Part shown: piece by piece, positions 43,428-53,204 of the stretch
Numbering within the stretch: the stretch's first letter is position 1
How the letters are laid out: each line of letters opens with the position of its first letter
Assembly (NCBI GenBank): GCA_024434115.1
Contig: QMIT01000004.1
Span: 403,073-467,072, forward strand
Origin: Chloroflexota bacterium
GTDB taxonomy: Bacteria > Chloroflexota > Anaerolineae > Aggregatilineales > J027
DNA length: 64,000 nucleotides
Direction of reading: 5' to 3'
The notes under the pieces: generated by a model
What the model was told of the DNA's origin: nothing
Seen by the model: only the letters and a program-made list of their open reading frames with translations
The model's database searches: none
Translations under genes and position numbers: made by a program

Positions 43428-45740
43428 CTAGGGCCAGAGTTGCCACCACCAATCCAGCAAACTTTGGAAACCAAATGTTTTACCAAAACGCTGAACGGGC
43501 AGTCCCGATGTGGGGGGCGGAGTCATGGCGGATTCTAGGGCATCAATGGTGGCCTGATAGTCACCTGCGACTTGCGTCATCGCTTGGGCATTATAGGTCG
43601 CCATAAATTCGACGGCAAAGGTCGCGGTTGCGGCGCTTTGGGTGTGTTCAGCTTCAATATTGATCGCTTGGGCGGTAGCCGTTGCCATTAGCCCATTATA
43701 GTCGGCGGCATAAGTCGCTTGGGCATTCGCCTGTTCGTTAGCCTGCGCGGTTGCCGTCTGATAAATCGAATCCAGCAGTACCGTATTGCCCATATTTTCT
43801 TCAATCAAATTGCTGTTACGGGTCGCCAGTTGGTTGGCTCGAAATGCGCTTTCCGTGCCAAGTGAAACGATCCGCCCGATTTGTTGATTCAACTCAGCAA
43901 GGGCCGTCGCGTTTCCCTGATTGATAATCACTTGAGTCCCCGTCGCATCCCGGTCAGCACCGCTCAAGGGGGTCGCTGTCGGGTCAAGGCCGATACCTAA
44001 CCGTGGCCCACCAATCAACCCCAACAAGACCAATATACCCGCCGCACCAACCCCTGCCGTCCCAATTGCCAAACGGCGATAAGTTCGACTCATCTGGTTT
44101 TTTCGGCGTAGTTCTAGTGTATCTTCGTCTGGCTCGCCAGTCTCAATGGTTTCCAATGCGTCGGCGGTATCTTCCATTTCGATGGGTGGGACAACAATCG
44201 GGACGCGGCCCGTCGCCCGTTCACCCTCTAGCCATGTATTGACCATCACCAATTCTGTCCAATTGCTGGCCGTCAGATCATCGCCCGGCCTATGCAGTGC
44301 CCGCACCTGATAGATGCTGGGACGTTGTTTGGCGGGTTCAAAAAAGTTGCGGCCTTCAATCGTATGAATTTTCTGATTCTTGTTATTTTCTCCCGACTGC
44401 TGCCGCACCTCATATACCTGTGCCCCTCGGACGGGTGTCCATACAATACGCGCAAGGGTCACACTTTCAAAATAGGGCACAGGCAGACGTTTAGGCGCTT
44501 GGACAGCATTGCTCCATTGGGATGGACTGCGCGGTGCAAATACACTGTTTGCGCTCCGTACCCGGAAATACCAACCCGATGGCTGAATATCTTCCGTTTC
44601 AAAAGTGGTATCTGTGCCACGATAGAACGCCATCGTTTGGGCAGTATCAAATTCGGAGTCCGGCGAGGCTTCGACCTCATAGAGATTGGCTTGGTTGACC
44701 TTTGACCATGTGACGACGAAGCCGGTCTGCCCCCATTCAATCGGCTGCAAGATCGGTGGCACTAACTGAATCGGGGTAATCATAATCGGGTTGCTGGGCT
44801 TACCGGGCATATTTTGGCTGTAGGGCACCACGCGATAATACGTCTCGCCAACGGACGGTGGTTGCACGGTATGAACACGTTGGCGAGCATCGGTCATATC
44901 CGCGACAATCACTACCTCATCAAACGTGGGCGATGACGATTGTTCGATGCGATAACCTGTTGCACGGGGGCTGTTCGTCCAAGACAAAACGGCTTGCGAG
45001 AAATTTTCCCAACGATATTGCAGCGTCACATCGCCGGGGTCAGGATTCACTCGATAGAGCCGTATATCCATCAATACCGCTGGCAAAGTCTGGGTATGGG
45101 CTTCTGCAACCCGCTGCAATGCCGCATTGCCCACAAACGGAAGTTCATCAATTAAGGGGCGCAGTGGACTGGAAAAAATGAGCAGGCGTTCAACATAATG
45201 AATCGAAAAAACTTGCGCGTGCGGGCGAATGCGATCTGGTGAAACCCCATTGGCAGGCGACCACCCCTCTCCCGGAAACAAGCCCTCATCAAGCGACAGG
45301 GGGGTACGCCGATGATTCAACACGCGCAGACCAGATGTCCCCAACCAACTAAGCCAAATCCGCCCTTCTGGAATTTCACGAGTCAGCGCCCCGATAATCA
45401 TGGCATGGGTGCTGTCACCCTTGCCAATGGAACGCGCCTCATGTTGCAGATAGGTATAAAAAGATTCGGAAAATTCTCCAGCATCGGCGTTTTTCTGGGG
45501 AAAACTATGCCACAACCATTCAACGGTTTGCTCGGTTAAGGCAACCGCTTCTACTCCCTGCCCAAACGCAAAAACGAGTTGTTTTTCGTCGTAACGCACC
45601 CGCAGTTGAGCCGACAAATCATCAGGTTTGCTACTGTAGAGGAGCGTTCGCAATCGCCCATGCTGAATCTCGTACTGCTTAACGGGTTCGCCGGAAGGGT
45701 TTAGAATGACATCCGAAAAGAGAGTTGATTGGTCGGTCAT
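43428..45740 (-). CDS. Degenerate PP2C-like / FN3 / TM protein
   Basis: About 770 aa. Residues ~20-235 have the order of PP2C (SpoIIE-type) elements but with changed metal sites: FGQGVEA (60-62 GQG for DG), WLGTSG (GTS for GDS) and FSSPLRPL (SSP for SDG). Three FN3-like domains follow (~240-505). A TM helix (~560-585) is followed by an Ala/Thr/Gln-rich helical tail. ATG 45740 has AGGAAA upstream; a TTG at 45749 is an alternative. Likely a signalling scaffold lacking phosphatase activity. Orientation implies PP2C-like and FN3 parts in the cytoplasm, unless there is a cryptic export signal. Confidence 0.7.
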   Translation of the reverse strand: MTDQSTLFSDVILNPSGEPVKQYEIQHGRLRTLLYSSKPDDLSAQLRVRYDEKQLVFAFGQGVEAVALTEQTVEWLWHSFPQKNADAGEFSESFYTYLQHEARSIGKGDSTHAMIIGALTREIPEGRIWLSWLGTSGLRVLNHRRTPLSLDEGLFPGEGWSPANGVSPDRIRPHAQVFSIHYVERLLIFSSPLRPLIDELPFVGNAALQRVAEAHTQTLPAVLMDIRLYRVNPDPGDVTLQYRWENFSQAVLSWTNSPRATGYRIEQSSSPTFDEVVIVADMTDARQRVHTVQPPSVGETYYRVVPYSQNMPGKPSNPIMITPIQLVPPILQPIEWGQTGFVVTWSKVNQANLYEVEASPDSEFDTAQTMAFYRGTDTTFETEDIQPSGWYFRVRSANSVFAPRSPSQWSNAVQAPKRLPVPYFESVTLARIVWTPVRGAQVYEVRQQSGENNKNQKIHTIEGRNFFEPAKQRPSIYQVRALHRPGDDLTASNWTELVMVNTWLEGERATGRVPIVVPPIEMEDTADALETIETGEPDEDTLELRRKNQMSRTYRRLAIGTAGVGAAGILVLLGLIGGPRLGIGLDPTATPLSGADRDATGTQVIINQGNATALAELNQQIGRIVSLGTESAFRANQLATRNSNLIEENMGNTVLLDSIYQTATAQANEQANAQATYAADYNGLMATATAQAINIEAEHTQSAATATFAVEFMATYNAQAMTQVAGDYQATIDALESAMTPPPTSGLPVQRFGKTFGFQSLLDWWWQLWP

Positions 45741-45817
45741 GAAGTGCAATTTTCCTAATAAGGGCGTTTTCTTGAGATTATGCCGATATAAGAAGGCTAC
45801 CCAACAATAATAAACTG

Positions 45818-45823
45818 ATTATA
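45818..45823 (-). promoter_or_regulatory. Possible -10 box (TATAAT) of the PP2C-like gene
   Basis: A consensus TATAAT on the minus strand 78 nt ahead of the ATG; the -35 region is weak. Confidence 0.35.
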
Positions 45824-45975
45824 ACCTAGTAGAAAAAATGGAGAAAGGAAGCCGAGCAATACGAATTTTAACAATTTCCACAACACAAATTCCATTAAAA
45901 CTGCTATAGTGTTAGGGGATGTCAGAAAATCCTGTAAAAACCGTTAAGGTCATTACCTATCAATAAGGAGACATG

Positions 45976-47214
45976 ATGGCTAAATTAAGCCGTATATTGT
46001 TGATACTTTTCGTTATAACGGTCATGATTGGAACCTCTGCCAAGATCAGTCGTGCGCAAGACGACGGTGACGCCGATACCTTGACCCGCTATGCTGAAGA
46101 ACTATATGTCAATATTAACCAGGGACTCATCGCCCTAGAAGAACGTCCCCTCCAACGCAATGAAACGCTGGATGCCATAGCCCAAGTCATTGCCGATGAA
46201 TTAGAGGCAACCGGGTCATATACCTCGGTGCCACCTGTCCTTGCCGATGATCTCGGCTATCCGCGTTGGCCGGATAATGGTCAGCGGGTCATCAGCCTGC
46301 CCTATAATGGCATTGGCATCCAAACCCCCGCCGAAGCCGCTGATTATTGGGCCGAAGCGATTGCCGAAACACTGGCCGAAAGCAAGTTTCGTGAAATCGG
46401 CATCGGGGTCGCCAACTATGTGGCACAGGCTGGCGGCACCGTGCAAACGGCCTATGCAATCGTATTGGGCGCTCAACCCAACGTGATCCCAGTCGTCGTC
46501 AATGATGGTGCAGCAAAGGTCTACAGCCAAGAAGTTGAGTTGTATGTCCATAACGAACTGACCCTCTCCTATGAAACCGATGCGACTGTTTTGCAGCGGG
46601 CCAATGAGGTACGGTTTGCCAACAGTGAAGCCGAATTGGAACAGGCGGCATGGCAGCTTTGGGATGATCTAAACTATGCCGTGCCGTGGCAACTTACTGA
46701 AGGCTTGGGGGCAAAAGAAGTTTGGGTAGAGCTGCGCGACACCAAAGGTGTGACCATAAAAGCAGTGGCAAATGTGGAGGTTGCTGATCCTGCCACCTCA
46801 CCGGACGCCGCTACCTTGCCTGCCCCCTCACCCATCACCCTTGTGATGACATACGGCGGCGACACCTTCACGCTCCAAATTGAATCTGACCGACCCACCG
46901 TTAAGCTACAAGAGGTCTACTTCACATGGTTTGACGATACCCGCGCCTATGAGCTGGAGAATGCCGACAATCTGGCGGAAGTTAACCTTGCGGAGTTCCC
47001 AACCAGCGATTGTATCCAGATTCGGGTACGCAGCCAGCAAAGCCCTATCGCCATTCCCGGCTGTGCCACAATTTACCTTGAAGCCAATGAGTTTACCGAG
47101 GCCACACAGGTCTTTTGGGGAACTGAATTTGAAACCTTCACTGTGCTGGATGGCCCACGTGATCTAGGATTCTGCGAGTCCGATGCTGGACGTTGTGAAA
47201 TCCGGCTACGTTAA
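45976..47214 (+). CDS. Secreted CAP (SCP/PR1)-domain protein
   Basis: About 412 aa. A signal peptide (~1-28) is followed by a CAP-like domain (~35-175: YVNINQGLIALEERPLQRNETLDAIAQ, then REIGIGVANY and YAIVLGAQPN). The classical His/Glu cavity residues were not identified with confidence. The C-terminal part (~185-412) is beta-rich with Cys pairs (CIQIR, CATIY, CESDAGRC). ATG 45976 has AGGAG at 5 nt; ATG 45973 is too close to it. Followed by a terminator. Confidence 0.75.
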   Translation: MAKLSRILLILFVITVMIGTSAKISRAQDDGDADTLTRYAEELYVNINQGLIALEERPLQRNETLDAIAQVIADELEATGSYTSVPPVLADDLGYPRWPDNGQRVISLPYNGIGIQTPAEAADYWAEAIAETLAESKFREIGIGVANYVAQAGGTVQTAYAIVLGAQPNVIPVVVNDGAAKVYSQEVELYVHNELTLSYETDATVLQRANEVRFANSEAELEQAAWQLWDDLNYAVPWQLTEGLGAKEVWVELRDTKGVTIKAVANVEVADPATSPDAATLPAPSPITLVMTYGGDTFTLQIESDRPTVKLQEVYFTWFDDTRAYELENADNLAEVNLAEFPTSDCIQIRVRSQQSPIAIPGCATIYLEANEFTEATQVFWGTEFETFTVLDGPRDLGFCESDAGRCEIRLR

Positions 47215-47230
47215 GCGGAGATAATCAAGA

Positions 47231-47265
47231 GGGCGGCCCAATTTGTGGAACCGCCCCTTTTATTT
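47231..47265 (+). terminator. Rho-independent terminator
   Basis: GGGCGG (47231-47236) pairs with CCGCCC (47251-47256); CTTTTATTTT follows. It lies after the CAP-domain gene. Confidence 0.75.
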
Positions 47266-47268
47266 TGC

Positions 47269-48615
47269 CTATTGTCCAAACGGAGTGACTGTCGGGGGGA
47301 ATTGATAGGCTTCTGTTGGGGGAATAAAGGGTTGGGGATTGTAACCGAGATAGGCTCGCCATTCGGGTTCCAATTCGGCCAAACTCTTGCCTGTCACGGC
47401 AATGAGCGCCTCATCCATACGAGTGTTGCGGCTAATCAGGTTGAACCACTCCGCAATGCCTTCCATGCCATATTGCCCATAAATCCACTGAATGAAGGAT
47501 GCCCCCATCCAATAGCCCCGTGCATAGCAACCATTCGGGATATTGCCACGACCACTCGGCCCAGTCCCTTGCAAGGTGGGAATATCTTGACCCTCAGTAT
47601 GGTTACGCAGGCCCGTCCCAGCGCGAACGGAATTAAGCGAGAACCACGTCGCGCCACCCTCAATAAACCACGTTGGGCCACCTACATTTTTATCAAATTG
47701 ATAGAGATGAGTGACTTCATGCGTAATCACTTCGGTCATATAGTTATAGAGCCATTCGGTGGTTTGTTCGGCGGGTGATGGGTCACGTGGGCACGATGAG
47801 ATAAACCCTAGTTCTTGGAAACGCTGCACGGTCATGCCCAGATCGCTACTGGTGAATCCGGCCCGCCGACTGTTCCCTACTGCGCCCGCGTTTGAAAATT
47901 CGCCAAAGGTATCCGCATCGGAAAACACCACGGCGATGGGCCTAAAACTAAGCGGTTCACCAAAACCCAACACCCAACGTTCTTGAACAGCAGCCATCCC
48001 ATTCATTACGACTTGGGCAAAATCCTCACTCTGACCAAACCAATACAACTCCAGTTGGTCATTAGCGGCACGATACCAAACCCGTGTTGGGTCGCTGTAG
48101 ACATAGTTCTGTGGGGTTGTCTCAACTGAGTTACCTGCCAAATCAATCGCCCGCCAGAAAAAGTCCATGCGCTGCCATGGGGGTTGATCGGAAGTGTCAT
48201 ATAACACCGCTACCCACTCATTTTCACCGTCACCACGTCCCGCCAGAACACGAGTGCCGGAGCCATGTGGATAACGAATGAACAATGTGACCTGATCGAG
48301 TTCTTGTTCAGTTTCAATCGTGACGGTAAAAGTCGCGCCGTCGGGATAATGGGAAACGACACTGGTATCACCAAATATCACTTCCCCAACCGTCTCACCA
48401 GTGAACACTACTGGATCAGCATTACCCCCTACTTCCTCTACCGCAACGGCATCCACTTCAACACTCGGCGGGGTCATGGTTGGATAATCCGTGCCCTGCA
48501 ATCGAGGTGAGGCCAGCACTGGAAAAGCATAACTGACCAACAGCGTCACAATCAGCAGCAAAACGGCAGTTCCAGACAAGCCTATTGCCCAAATACGGAC
48601 TTGTTTATTTGCCAT
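47269..48615 (-). CDS. Membrane-anchored HExxH metallopeptidase (peptidase MA-like)
   Basis: About 448 aa. N-terminal TM anchor (~8-33), an Ig-like beta region (~70-175), then a gluzincin-type peptidase domain: HEVTH (299-303) with a downstream Glu319 in WFIEGGATW as the likely third zinc ligand. The C-terminus is Pro/Thr-rich. The active site faces out of the cell. ATG 48615 is preceded by GAGG; the TTG at 48636 is less likely. Substrate unknown. Confidence 0.85.
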   Translation of the reverse strand: MANKQVRIWAIGLSGTAVLLLIVTLLVSYAFPVLASPRLQGTDYPTMTPPSVEVDAVAVEEVGGNADPVVFTGETVGEVIFGDTSVVSHYPDGATFTVTIETEQELDQVTLFIRYPHGSGTRVLAGRGDGENEWVAVLYDTSDQPPWQRMDFFWRAIDLAGNSVETTPQNYVYSDPTRVWYRAANDQLELYWFGQSEDFAQVVMNGMAAVQERWVLGFGEPLSFRPIAVVFSDADTFGEFSNAGAVGNSRRAGFTSSDLGMTVQRFQELGFISSCPRDPSPAEQTTEWLYNYMTEVITHEVTHLYQFDKNVGGPTWFIEGGATWFSLNSVRAGTGLRNHTEGQDIPTLQGTGPSGRGNIPNGCYARGYWMGASFIQWIYGQYGMEGIAEWFNLISRNTRMDEALIAVTGKSLAELEPEWRAYLGYNPQPFIPPTEAYQFPPTVTPFGQ

Positions 48616-48724
48616 CAAAAATCCTCTAAATGACACATGCTTCCATACACAAGGTTCTAACCCTTAGATTAAAACAGAACAGGCCATCGTGATTTAACGA
48701 CAGCCTGCTATCTGCTTAGGAATC

Positions 48725-48745
48725 GCCAGATACCACATATCTGGC
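48725..48745. other. Perfect 8-bp palindromic hairpin after rpmJ
   Basis: GCCAGATA (48725-48732) pairs with TATCTGGC (48738-48745). It lies just past the rpmJ stop but lacks a T-run, so it is not a classic terminator. Confidence 0.5.
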
Positions 48746-48748
48746 CGT

Positions 48749-48865
48749 TTAGCCTTGACGCTGTTTGTGCTTGGGGTTGGTGGAGCAAATAACGAACAGC
48801 ACACCCTTGCGCCGCACGAATTTGCAATTGGCACACATCAAGCGCACTGAAGAACGTACTTTCAT
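48749..48865 (-). CDS. rpmJ: 50S ribosomal protein L36
   Basis: 38 aa: [21 protein letters not shown] then [14 protein letters not shown]. The zinc-ribbon ligands C11, C14, C27 and H32 are present. It has its own leader with GGAAAGG and a TATAAT upstream, and is not beside infA, rpsM or rpsK as in most genomes. Confidence 0.95.
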   Translation of the reverse strand: MKVRSSVRLMCANCKFVRRKGVLFVICSTNPKHKQRQG

Positions 48866-48901
48866 GATGGTAAAAACCTTTCCGAAAAATTCAACCCCGC
48901 C

Positions 48902-48907
48902 ATTATA
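48902..48907 (-). promoter_or_regulatory. -10 box of rpmJ
   Basis: Minus-strand TATAAT 37 nt upstream of the rpmJ ATG; no clear -35. It sits in the 62-nt gap after the carbonic anhydrase gene. Confidence 0.5.
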
Positions 48908-48927
48908 ACAGGCAGGTCATGGCTTGC

Positions 48928-49548
48928 CTATGCCGAGAATTTTGCTGCTGGCTCTGGCAAAAGCTCAAAATGTCCGGTGGGTTCATCAAGGGCAAGAATC
49001 TGACCCGTCTCCAATTCAAATATCCAACCATGCACCCGCAGTTGTCCGGTGATTTCTTTCTGGTTCAAAATTTGAATTTCACGCAGCCCTTTCAGGCTTT
49101 GGACAACCGATTTTTCAAGGATGGCCCGGTCACGCGCGGCATGGGAGTCAAGGTCAGCTTTGATGAGATCATTCATACCAATCCAGCGTGCCAGATTGGG
49201 CAACTGCGCTGCGTCTACCCCCGCCGCCAACGTATTTAGCATGACACAATCGGTATGACCACACACCACCACCTCTCGAATCGAGGGCATCCGGCTGAGG
49301 GTCAATTCAATCCCAGCAGCGATGGCAAAATCAGTCTCGCCCTGCCCCGGTACCAAGCCACCCGGTACGCGCACCGCCATCATTTCCCCCGGTGTAATGC
49401 CGAGGATAAGTTCAGGAATGACCCGGCTGTCGAAACATCCGATAAATAAAATGGTCGGGCTAGGCCGTTGGCTACCTGTCCCAAGTTGATTTTGATACTT
49501 GGAACGATAGGCACGTGAGGATGCTTCATACCCTGCAAAATCGTCCAT
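48928..49548 (-). CDS. Beta-carbonic anhydrase
   Basis: 206 aa. Zinc ligands Cys38 (in GCFDSRV), His98 and Cys101 (GHTDC) are present, with the Asp40-Arg42 dyad. It interconverts CO2 and bicarbonate in the cytoplasm. Alone on the minus strand, upstream of rpmJ. Confidence 0.95.
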   Translation of the reverse strand: MDDFAGYEASSRAYRSKYQNQLGTGSQRPSPTILFIGCFDSRVIPELILGITPGEMMAVRVPGGLVPGQGETDFAIAAGIELTLSRMPSIREVVVCGHTDCVMLNTLAAGVDAAQLPNLARWIGMNDLIKADLDSHAARDRAILEKSVVQSLKGLREIQILNQKEITGQLRVHGWIFELETGQILALDEPTGHFELLPEPAAKFSA

Positions 49549-49574
49549 GCAATTTCACCTTTCGTATATGATGC

Positions 49575-49604
49575 TTGCGGGAAAACTTGATGTTTTTGTA
49601 TACT
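49575..49604 (+). promoter_or_regulatory. Promoter giving a predicted leaderless mRNA
   Basis: TTGCGG (49575-49580), 18-nt spacer, TATACT (49599-49604). The ATG at 49612 lies 7 nt after the -10 and has no Shine-Dalgarno sequence, so transcription would begin at or next to the start codon. Confidence 0.5.
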
Positions 49605-49611
49605 TCTCGTT

Positions 49612-50103
49612 ATGAAAAAACAATTCCTGCCCACCCTTTTATTTATCGCCATTCTGCTTGCAATCAGCCTTTCGGCCTGCCAAGATGATGTACCCGAACC
49701 AGAAAAACCAAAAGGTGATCCTGCCCAAGCAGCCGAAGATTTTATTGCGGCCCTTTTCAGTGGCGATGCTACTGCTGTGCGTGAGCTTTCAAGCGATCAA
49801 ACCCGTCTATCCTTCCTCGATACTGCAACGGCTTATGCCAACGCCAATGCCGAAATTGACTTGAGCCAAACCAAATTTGAGGTCATTGCCGAACAAGCCG
49901 TTGATCGTCGCACCATTCGCATGTCCGGCATTTGGGTCATCACCGCCGACACCGCCGATGGACAGCGGGCCACACAAGTACATGACACCAACCTAGAACC
50001 CGCTGTTCTTTTGGGTTTGTGGTTCAAAGGCGGTAAATGGCGTGTAGACGGCATGAAAGCGGAAGAAAGCCAGAATTTGCCAACCCTTACACCGACATCT
50101 TAA
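49612..50103 (+). CDS. Lipoprotein with NTF2-like domain
   Basis: 163 aa. A signal peptide ends in the lipobox LSAC (Cys23). A Pro/Glu linker is followed by an alpha/beta domain (~36-155: AAEDFIAALFSGDATAVRELS, WFKGGKWRVDGM) like the DUF4878/NTF2 lipoproteins. Function unknown. It precedes the NHLM cassette, but a strong promoter and 218 nt separate them. Confidence 0.78.
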   Translation: MKKQFLPTLLFIAILLAISLSACQDDVPEPEKPKGDPAQAAEDFIAALFSGDATAVRELSSDQTRLSFLDTATAYANANAEIDLSQTKFEVIAEQAVDRRTIRMSGIWVITADTADGQRATQVHDTNLEPAVLLGLWFKGGKWRVDGMKAEESQNLPTLTPTS

Positions 50104-50248
50104 CCCACACCTTCTATTTTTTCAACAATTATTCAACAAATTCCTAAGAGGGTCATGAGGAATTTTTTTCTTATTATCCCTATACGGATGAATCCCTGAC
50201 CTATCCAAAACATATTTTCAACTAAAGACGGCTTCTAGCTTTTTTCGT

Positions 50249-50276
50249 TTGACATCCCCCCCACAAGGCATACAAT
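50249..50276 (+). promoter_or_regulatory. sigma70 promoter of the NHLM cassette
   Basis: TTGACA (50249-50254), 16-nt spacer, TACAAT (50271-50276), 45 nt before the ATG of the secretion protein. The rest of 50104-50248 holds no gene. Confidence 0.78.
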
Positions 50277-50321
50277 CAATGGTAGTACCCCATTTTGCTA
50301 TACACAGCAGGATTTAGTGCG

Positions 50322-50930
50322 ATGCAAAACGTCCAGAATAGACTCTTCCGCAAAGTTGCGCTTGATCGGCTCTCCTCGCCCGAACAGCTTGACCAGTTGA
50401 TGAAAATCACTTCTCCCCGCGCATGGCTGGCACTGATTGCGATTGCGGTTTTGCTGGTGGCAGGCGCGTTATGGGCCATCTTTGGCAGCATTCCCGAAGA
50501 AACCGAGGGGAACGGGGTTCTGGTGAACAACCCTGCGAACGATGGGCTAGAAGCGGTTATCTATGTTCCCTTAGATGAAGGCGCACAACTCCGCCCCGGT
50601 ATGGAGGTCGAAGTTGAAGTTTCGACGGTCAAAACGGAGACCTATGGCTACGTCAAGGCAGTAGTCCGCGAAGTGGGGGATGTGCCAGTCACCCGCCAGC
50701 AGGTATTGGATACGGTTGGGAACGACGAGATTGCCAATTCAACATTACCATCCGGCCCGGTTCTTGAGGTGCGGTTGGAACTCAAACCTAGTGACAATAC
50801 CGAGAGCGGTTTTGAGTGGACTTCTCAGGATGGCCCACCACGCAAACTGACGGTTGGCACACCCATTGCCGCCATTATCACGGTCAGCGAAGACCGCCCG
50901 ATTAGCCGCGTCTTTCCGGTCTTTGAATAG
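50322..50930 (+). CDS. NHLM-type secretion protein, HlyD-like, shortened
   Basis: 202 aa. The N-terminus MQNVQNRLFRKVALDRLSSPEQLDQLM plus a TM helix (~35-57) is the NHLM HlyD signature. It jumps from GNGVLVN (~70) directly to the C-terminal beta-barrel part (VPLDEGAQLRPGMEVEVEV to TVGTPIAAIITV). The lipoyl and coiled-coil hairpin sections seen in the family are missing. AGGA lies 9 nt upstream of the ATG. It would form the membrane-fusion-like part of the exporter with the next two genes. Confidence 0.85.
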   Translation: MQNVQNRLFRKVALDRLSSPEQLDQLMKITSPRAWLALIAIAVLLVAGALWAIFGSIPEETEGNGVLVNNPANDGLEAVIYVPLDEGAQLRPGMEVEVEVSTVKTETYGYVKAVVREVGDVPVTRQQVLDTVGNDEIANSTLPSGPVLEVRLELKPSDNTESGFEWTSQDGPPRKLTVGTPIAAIITVSEDRPISRVFPVFE

Positions 50931-50943
50931 GGTATAGAATATT

Positions 50944-53196
50944 ATGACCCAAGCTGAAAACATCCAAAAGCCCATCGCCAAAGAGAAGGTTAGCAAACGT
51001 GCCCGCACTCCTACCCTGCTGCAAATGGAAGCCGTCGAATGCGGGGCGGCGGCGTTAGGGATTGTCCTGCGCTACTATGGGCGTTATGTGCCGCTAGAGG
51101 AACTGCGCGTTGAATGTGGTGTCTCACGGGATGGCAGCAAAGCCAGCAATATGCTCAAGGCCGCCCGCAAATATGGGTTGGAATGCCGTGCCATCAAACG
51201 TGAACCGGAAGGACTCAAATCCCTTAAATTTCCGATTATTGTCTTTTGGAACTTTAATCATTTTTTGGTCGTGGAAGGCTTTGGCAAAAAGGTCGTCTAT
51301 CTAAATGACCCTGCGATTGGCCCGCGCACCGTTTCCCATGAAGAATTCGATCAAGGCTTCACTGGGGTAGCCCTGCTGTTTGAACCCGGCTCCAATTTTC
51401 AAGAGGGCGGCGATAAACCCAGCCTCATCACAGCGCTTAAGAGTCGGCTACAGGGGTCGGAAATCGCATTGGTATTTGTGGTTATCACCAGTCTTTTTTT
51501 GGTCATACCGGGGTTCATCATCCCCACTTTTTCACGCATTTTTATTGATGACATCCTCATTGGTCAGCAGGAATGGATCACGGCTCTGCTCATCGGCATG
51601 GCCCTCACCGCCGTGCTACGTGCCATATTGACGTGGTTTCAGCAGTTGTATTTGTTACGGATGGAAACCAAACTTGCCCTCAGCAGCAGCAGCCGATTTT
51701 TCTGGCATGTTCTCCGCCTGCCCATTGAATTTTTTGCACAACGCTACGGGGCGGAAATTGGCTCACGGGTGGCGATTAATGACCGGGTGGCCCAACTACT
51801 CTCCGGCGAACTCGCCACCACCATGATTAGCACAGTCTTGGTGATTTTCTATGCCGTCTTGATGTTTCAATATGATATTTTGCTGACCCTCATTGGCATT
51901 GTGATCGCCGCCCTCAATATTTTGGGCCTGCGTTATGTTTCCCGTCGCCGGATTGATGCCAATCAGCGGGTATTACAAGAGCGCGGCAAGATGCTCGGCA
52001 CGGCCACCAGCGGCCTGCAAATTATCGAGACCCTCAAAGCAACTGGGGCGGAATCCGATTTTTTTGCGCGTTGGGCCGGGTATCAAGCCAAAACCTTAAA
52101 CGCTGACCAAGAACTAGGTCTCTCCTCCCAATTGTTGAGTGTGCTGCCGCCCCTACTGGGTGCAATCAACACTGCCGCGATTCTGGTGTTGGGGGGGCTG
52201 AGGGTCATTGAAGGTGAGATGACCGTCGGTATGCTGGTGGCCTTTCAAAGTTTGATGGGGAGTTTCCTCAGCCCGGTCAATCAATTGGTGAATCTGGGGG
52301 GACGGCTGCAAGAGGTCACAGGGGATATGGGGCGGCTGGATGATGTGCTGCGTTATCACCCCGACCCGCAGGTTGACCGGGATATTCCGATGAATGGCGA
52401 AAACGGTAATGAAGCCCAAGTCAAATTGGAGGGATATGTCGAACTCAAAAATGTGACTTTTGGTTACAGCCGCCTTGAAGCCCCCCTCATTCAAGATTTC
52501 AACCTCAAATTAAAACCGGGCCAGCGCATCGCCTTGGTCGGTGGTTCTGGCAGTGGCAAATCTACCCTCTCAAAATTAGTGGTGGGTCTTTATGAGCCGT
52601 GGGATGGCGAAATCTTGTTTGATGGCAAACCGCGCCAAGACATCCCCCGCAGTATCATGAACAATTCGGTAGCAATGGTGGATCAAGATATTTTCATGTT
52701 TGAAGGCAGCATCCGCGACAATCTAACTCTGTGGGACGCCACCATCCCACGCACCGATATTTATCAAGCCGCCAAAGATGCCGCAATTCATAACGACATT
52801 GTGACCCGTCCCGGTGGATACGACCATATCATCGAGGAAGATGGCCGCAACTTTAGCGGAGGTCAGCGCCAGCGATTGGAAATTGCCCGCGCATTGGTCG
52901 GCAACCCGACTGTTTTGGTCTTGGATGAAGCTACCAGCGCCCTTGACCCCGTAACCGAACTGATGATTGATGATAATCTGCGACGGCGGGGCTGTACTTG
53001 CTTGATTGTAGCCCATCGCATCAGCACCATCCGTGATTGTGATGAAATCATCGTGTTGGAAAAAGGCAAGGTCGTGCAGCGCGGCACCCATGATGAGATG
53101 GTCAAACAAGAAGGGCCATATACTACCCTGATTGGTGCGGAAGCCCCAGAAAAGAAAAAACGCACCGCTAAGTCCTTATTGGATAAACTGGTTTAA
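50944..53196 (+). CDS. NHLM bacteriocin ABC transporter, peptidase/ATP-binding subunit
   Basis: 750 aa. Residues ~1-140 are a C39 peptidase with Cys33 (VECGAAA), His106 (FNHFLVVEG) and Asp122 (LNDPA), which cleaves leader peptides after a double-Gly site. A six-helix TM domain follows (~165-440), then an ABC ATPase (~490-735) with GGSGSGKST (Lys539), NFSGGQRQR and [11 protein letters not shown]. It lies 13 nt after the secretion gene and 8 nt before the second ABC subunit. Confidence 0.95.
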   Translation: MTQAENIQKPIAKEKVSKRARTPTLLQMEAVECGAAALGIVLRYYGRYVPLEELRVECGVSRDGSKASNMLKAARKYGLECRAIKREPEGLKSLKFPIIVFWNFNHFLVVEGFGKKVVYLNDPAIGPRTVSHEEFDQGFTGVALLFEPGSNFQEGGDKPSLITALKSRLQGSEIALVFVVITSLFLVIPGFIIPTFSRIFIDDILIGQQEWITALLIGMALTAVLRAILTWFQQLYLLRMETKLALSSSSRFFWHVLRLPIEFFAQRYGAEIGSRVAINDRVAQLLSGELATTMISTVLVIFYAVLMFQYDILLTLIGIVIAALNILGLRYVSRRRIDANQRVLQERGKMLGTATSGLQIIETLKATGAESDFFARWAGYQAKTLNADQELGLSSQLLSVLPPLLGAINTAAILVLGGLRVIEGEMTVGMLVAFQSLMGSFLSPVNQLVNLGGRLQEVTGDMGRLDDVLRYHPDPQVDRDIPMNGENGNEAQVKLEGYVELKNVTFGYSRLEAPLIQDFNLKLKPGQRIALVGGSGSGKSTLSKLVVGLYEPWDGEILFDGKPRQDIPRSIMNNSVAMVDQDIFMFEGSIRDNLTLWDATIPRTDIYQAAKDAAIHNDIVTRPGGYDHIIEEDGRNFSGGQRQRLEIARALVGNPTVLVLDEATSALDPVTELMIDDNLRRRGCTCLIVAHRISTIRDCDEIIVLEKGKVVQRGTHDEMVKQEGPYTTLIGAEAPEKKKRTAKSLLDKLV

Positions 53197-53204
53197 GTGG
53201 AAAT

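Noticed and set aside
48725..48745. rpmJ terminator
   Set aside because: A perfect hairpin but no T-run on either strand, so listed only as a palindrome.
50104..50248. Possible lanthipeptide precursor ORF upstream of the NHLM genes
   Set aside because: Only a 14-codon frame is present, without a leader or GG site.
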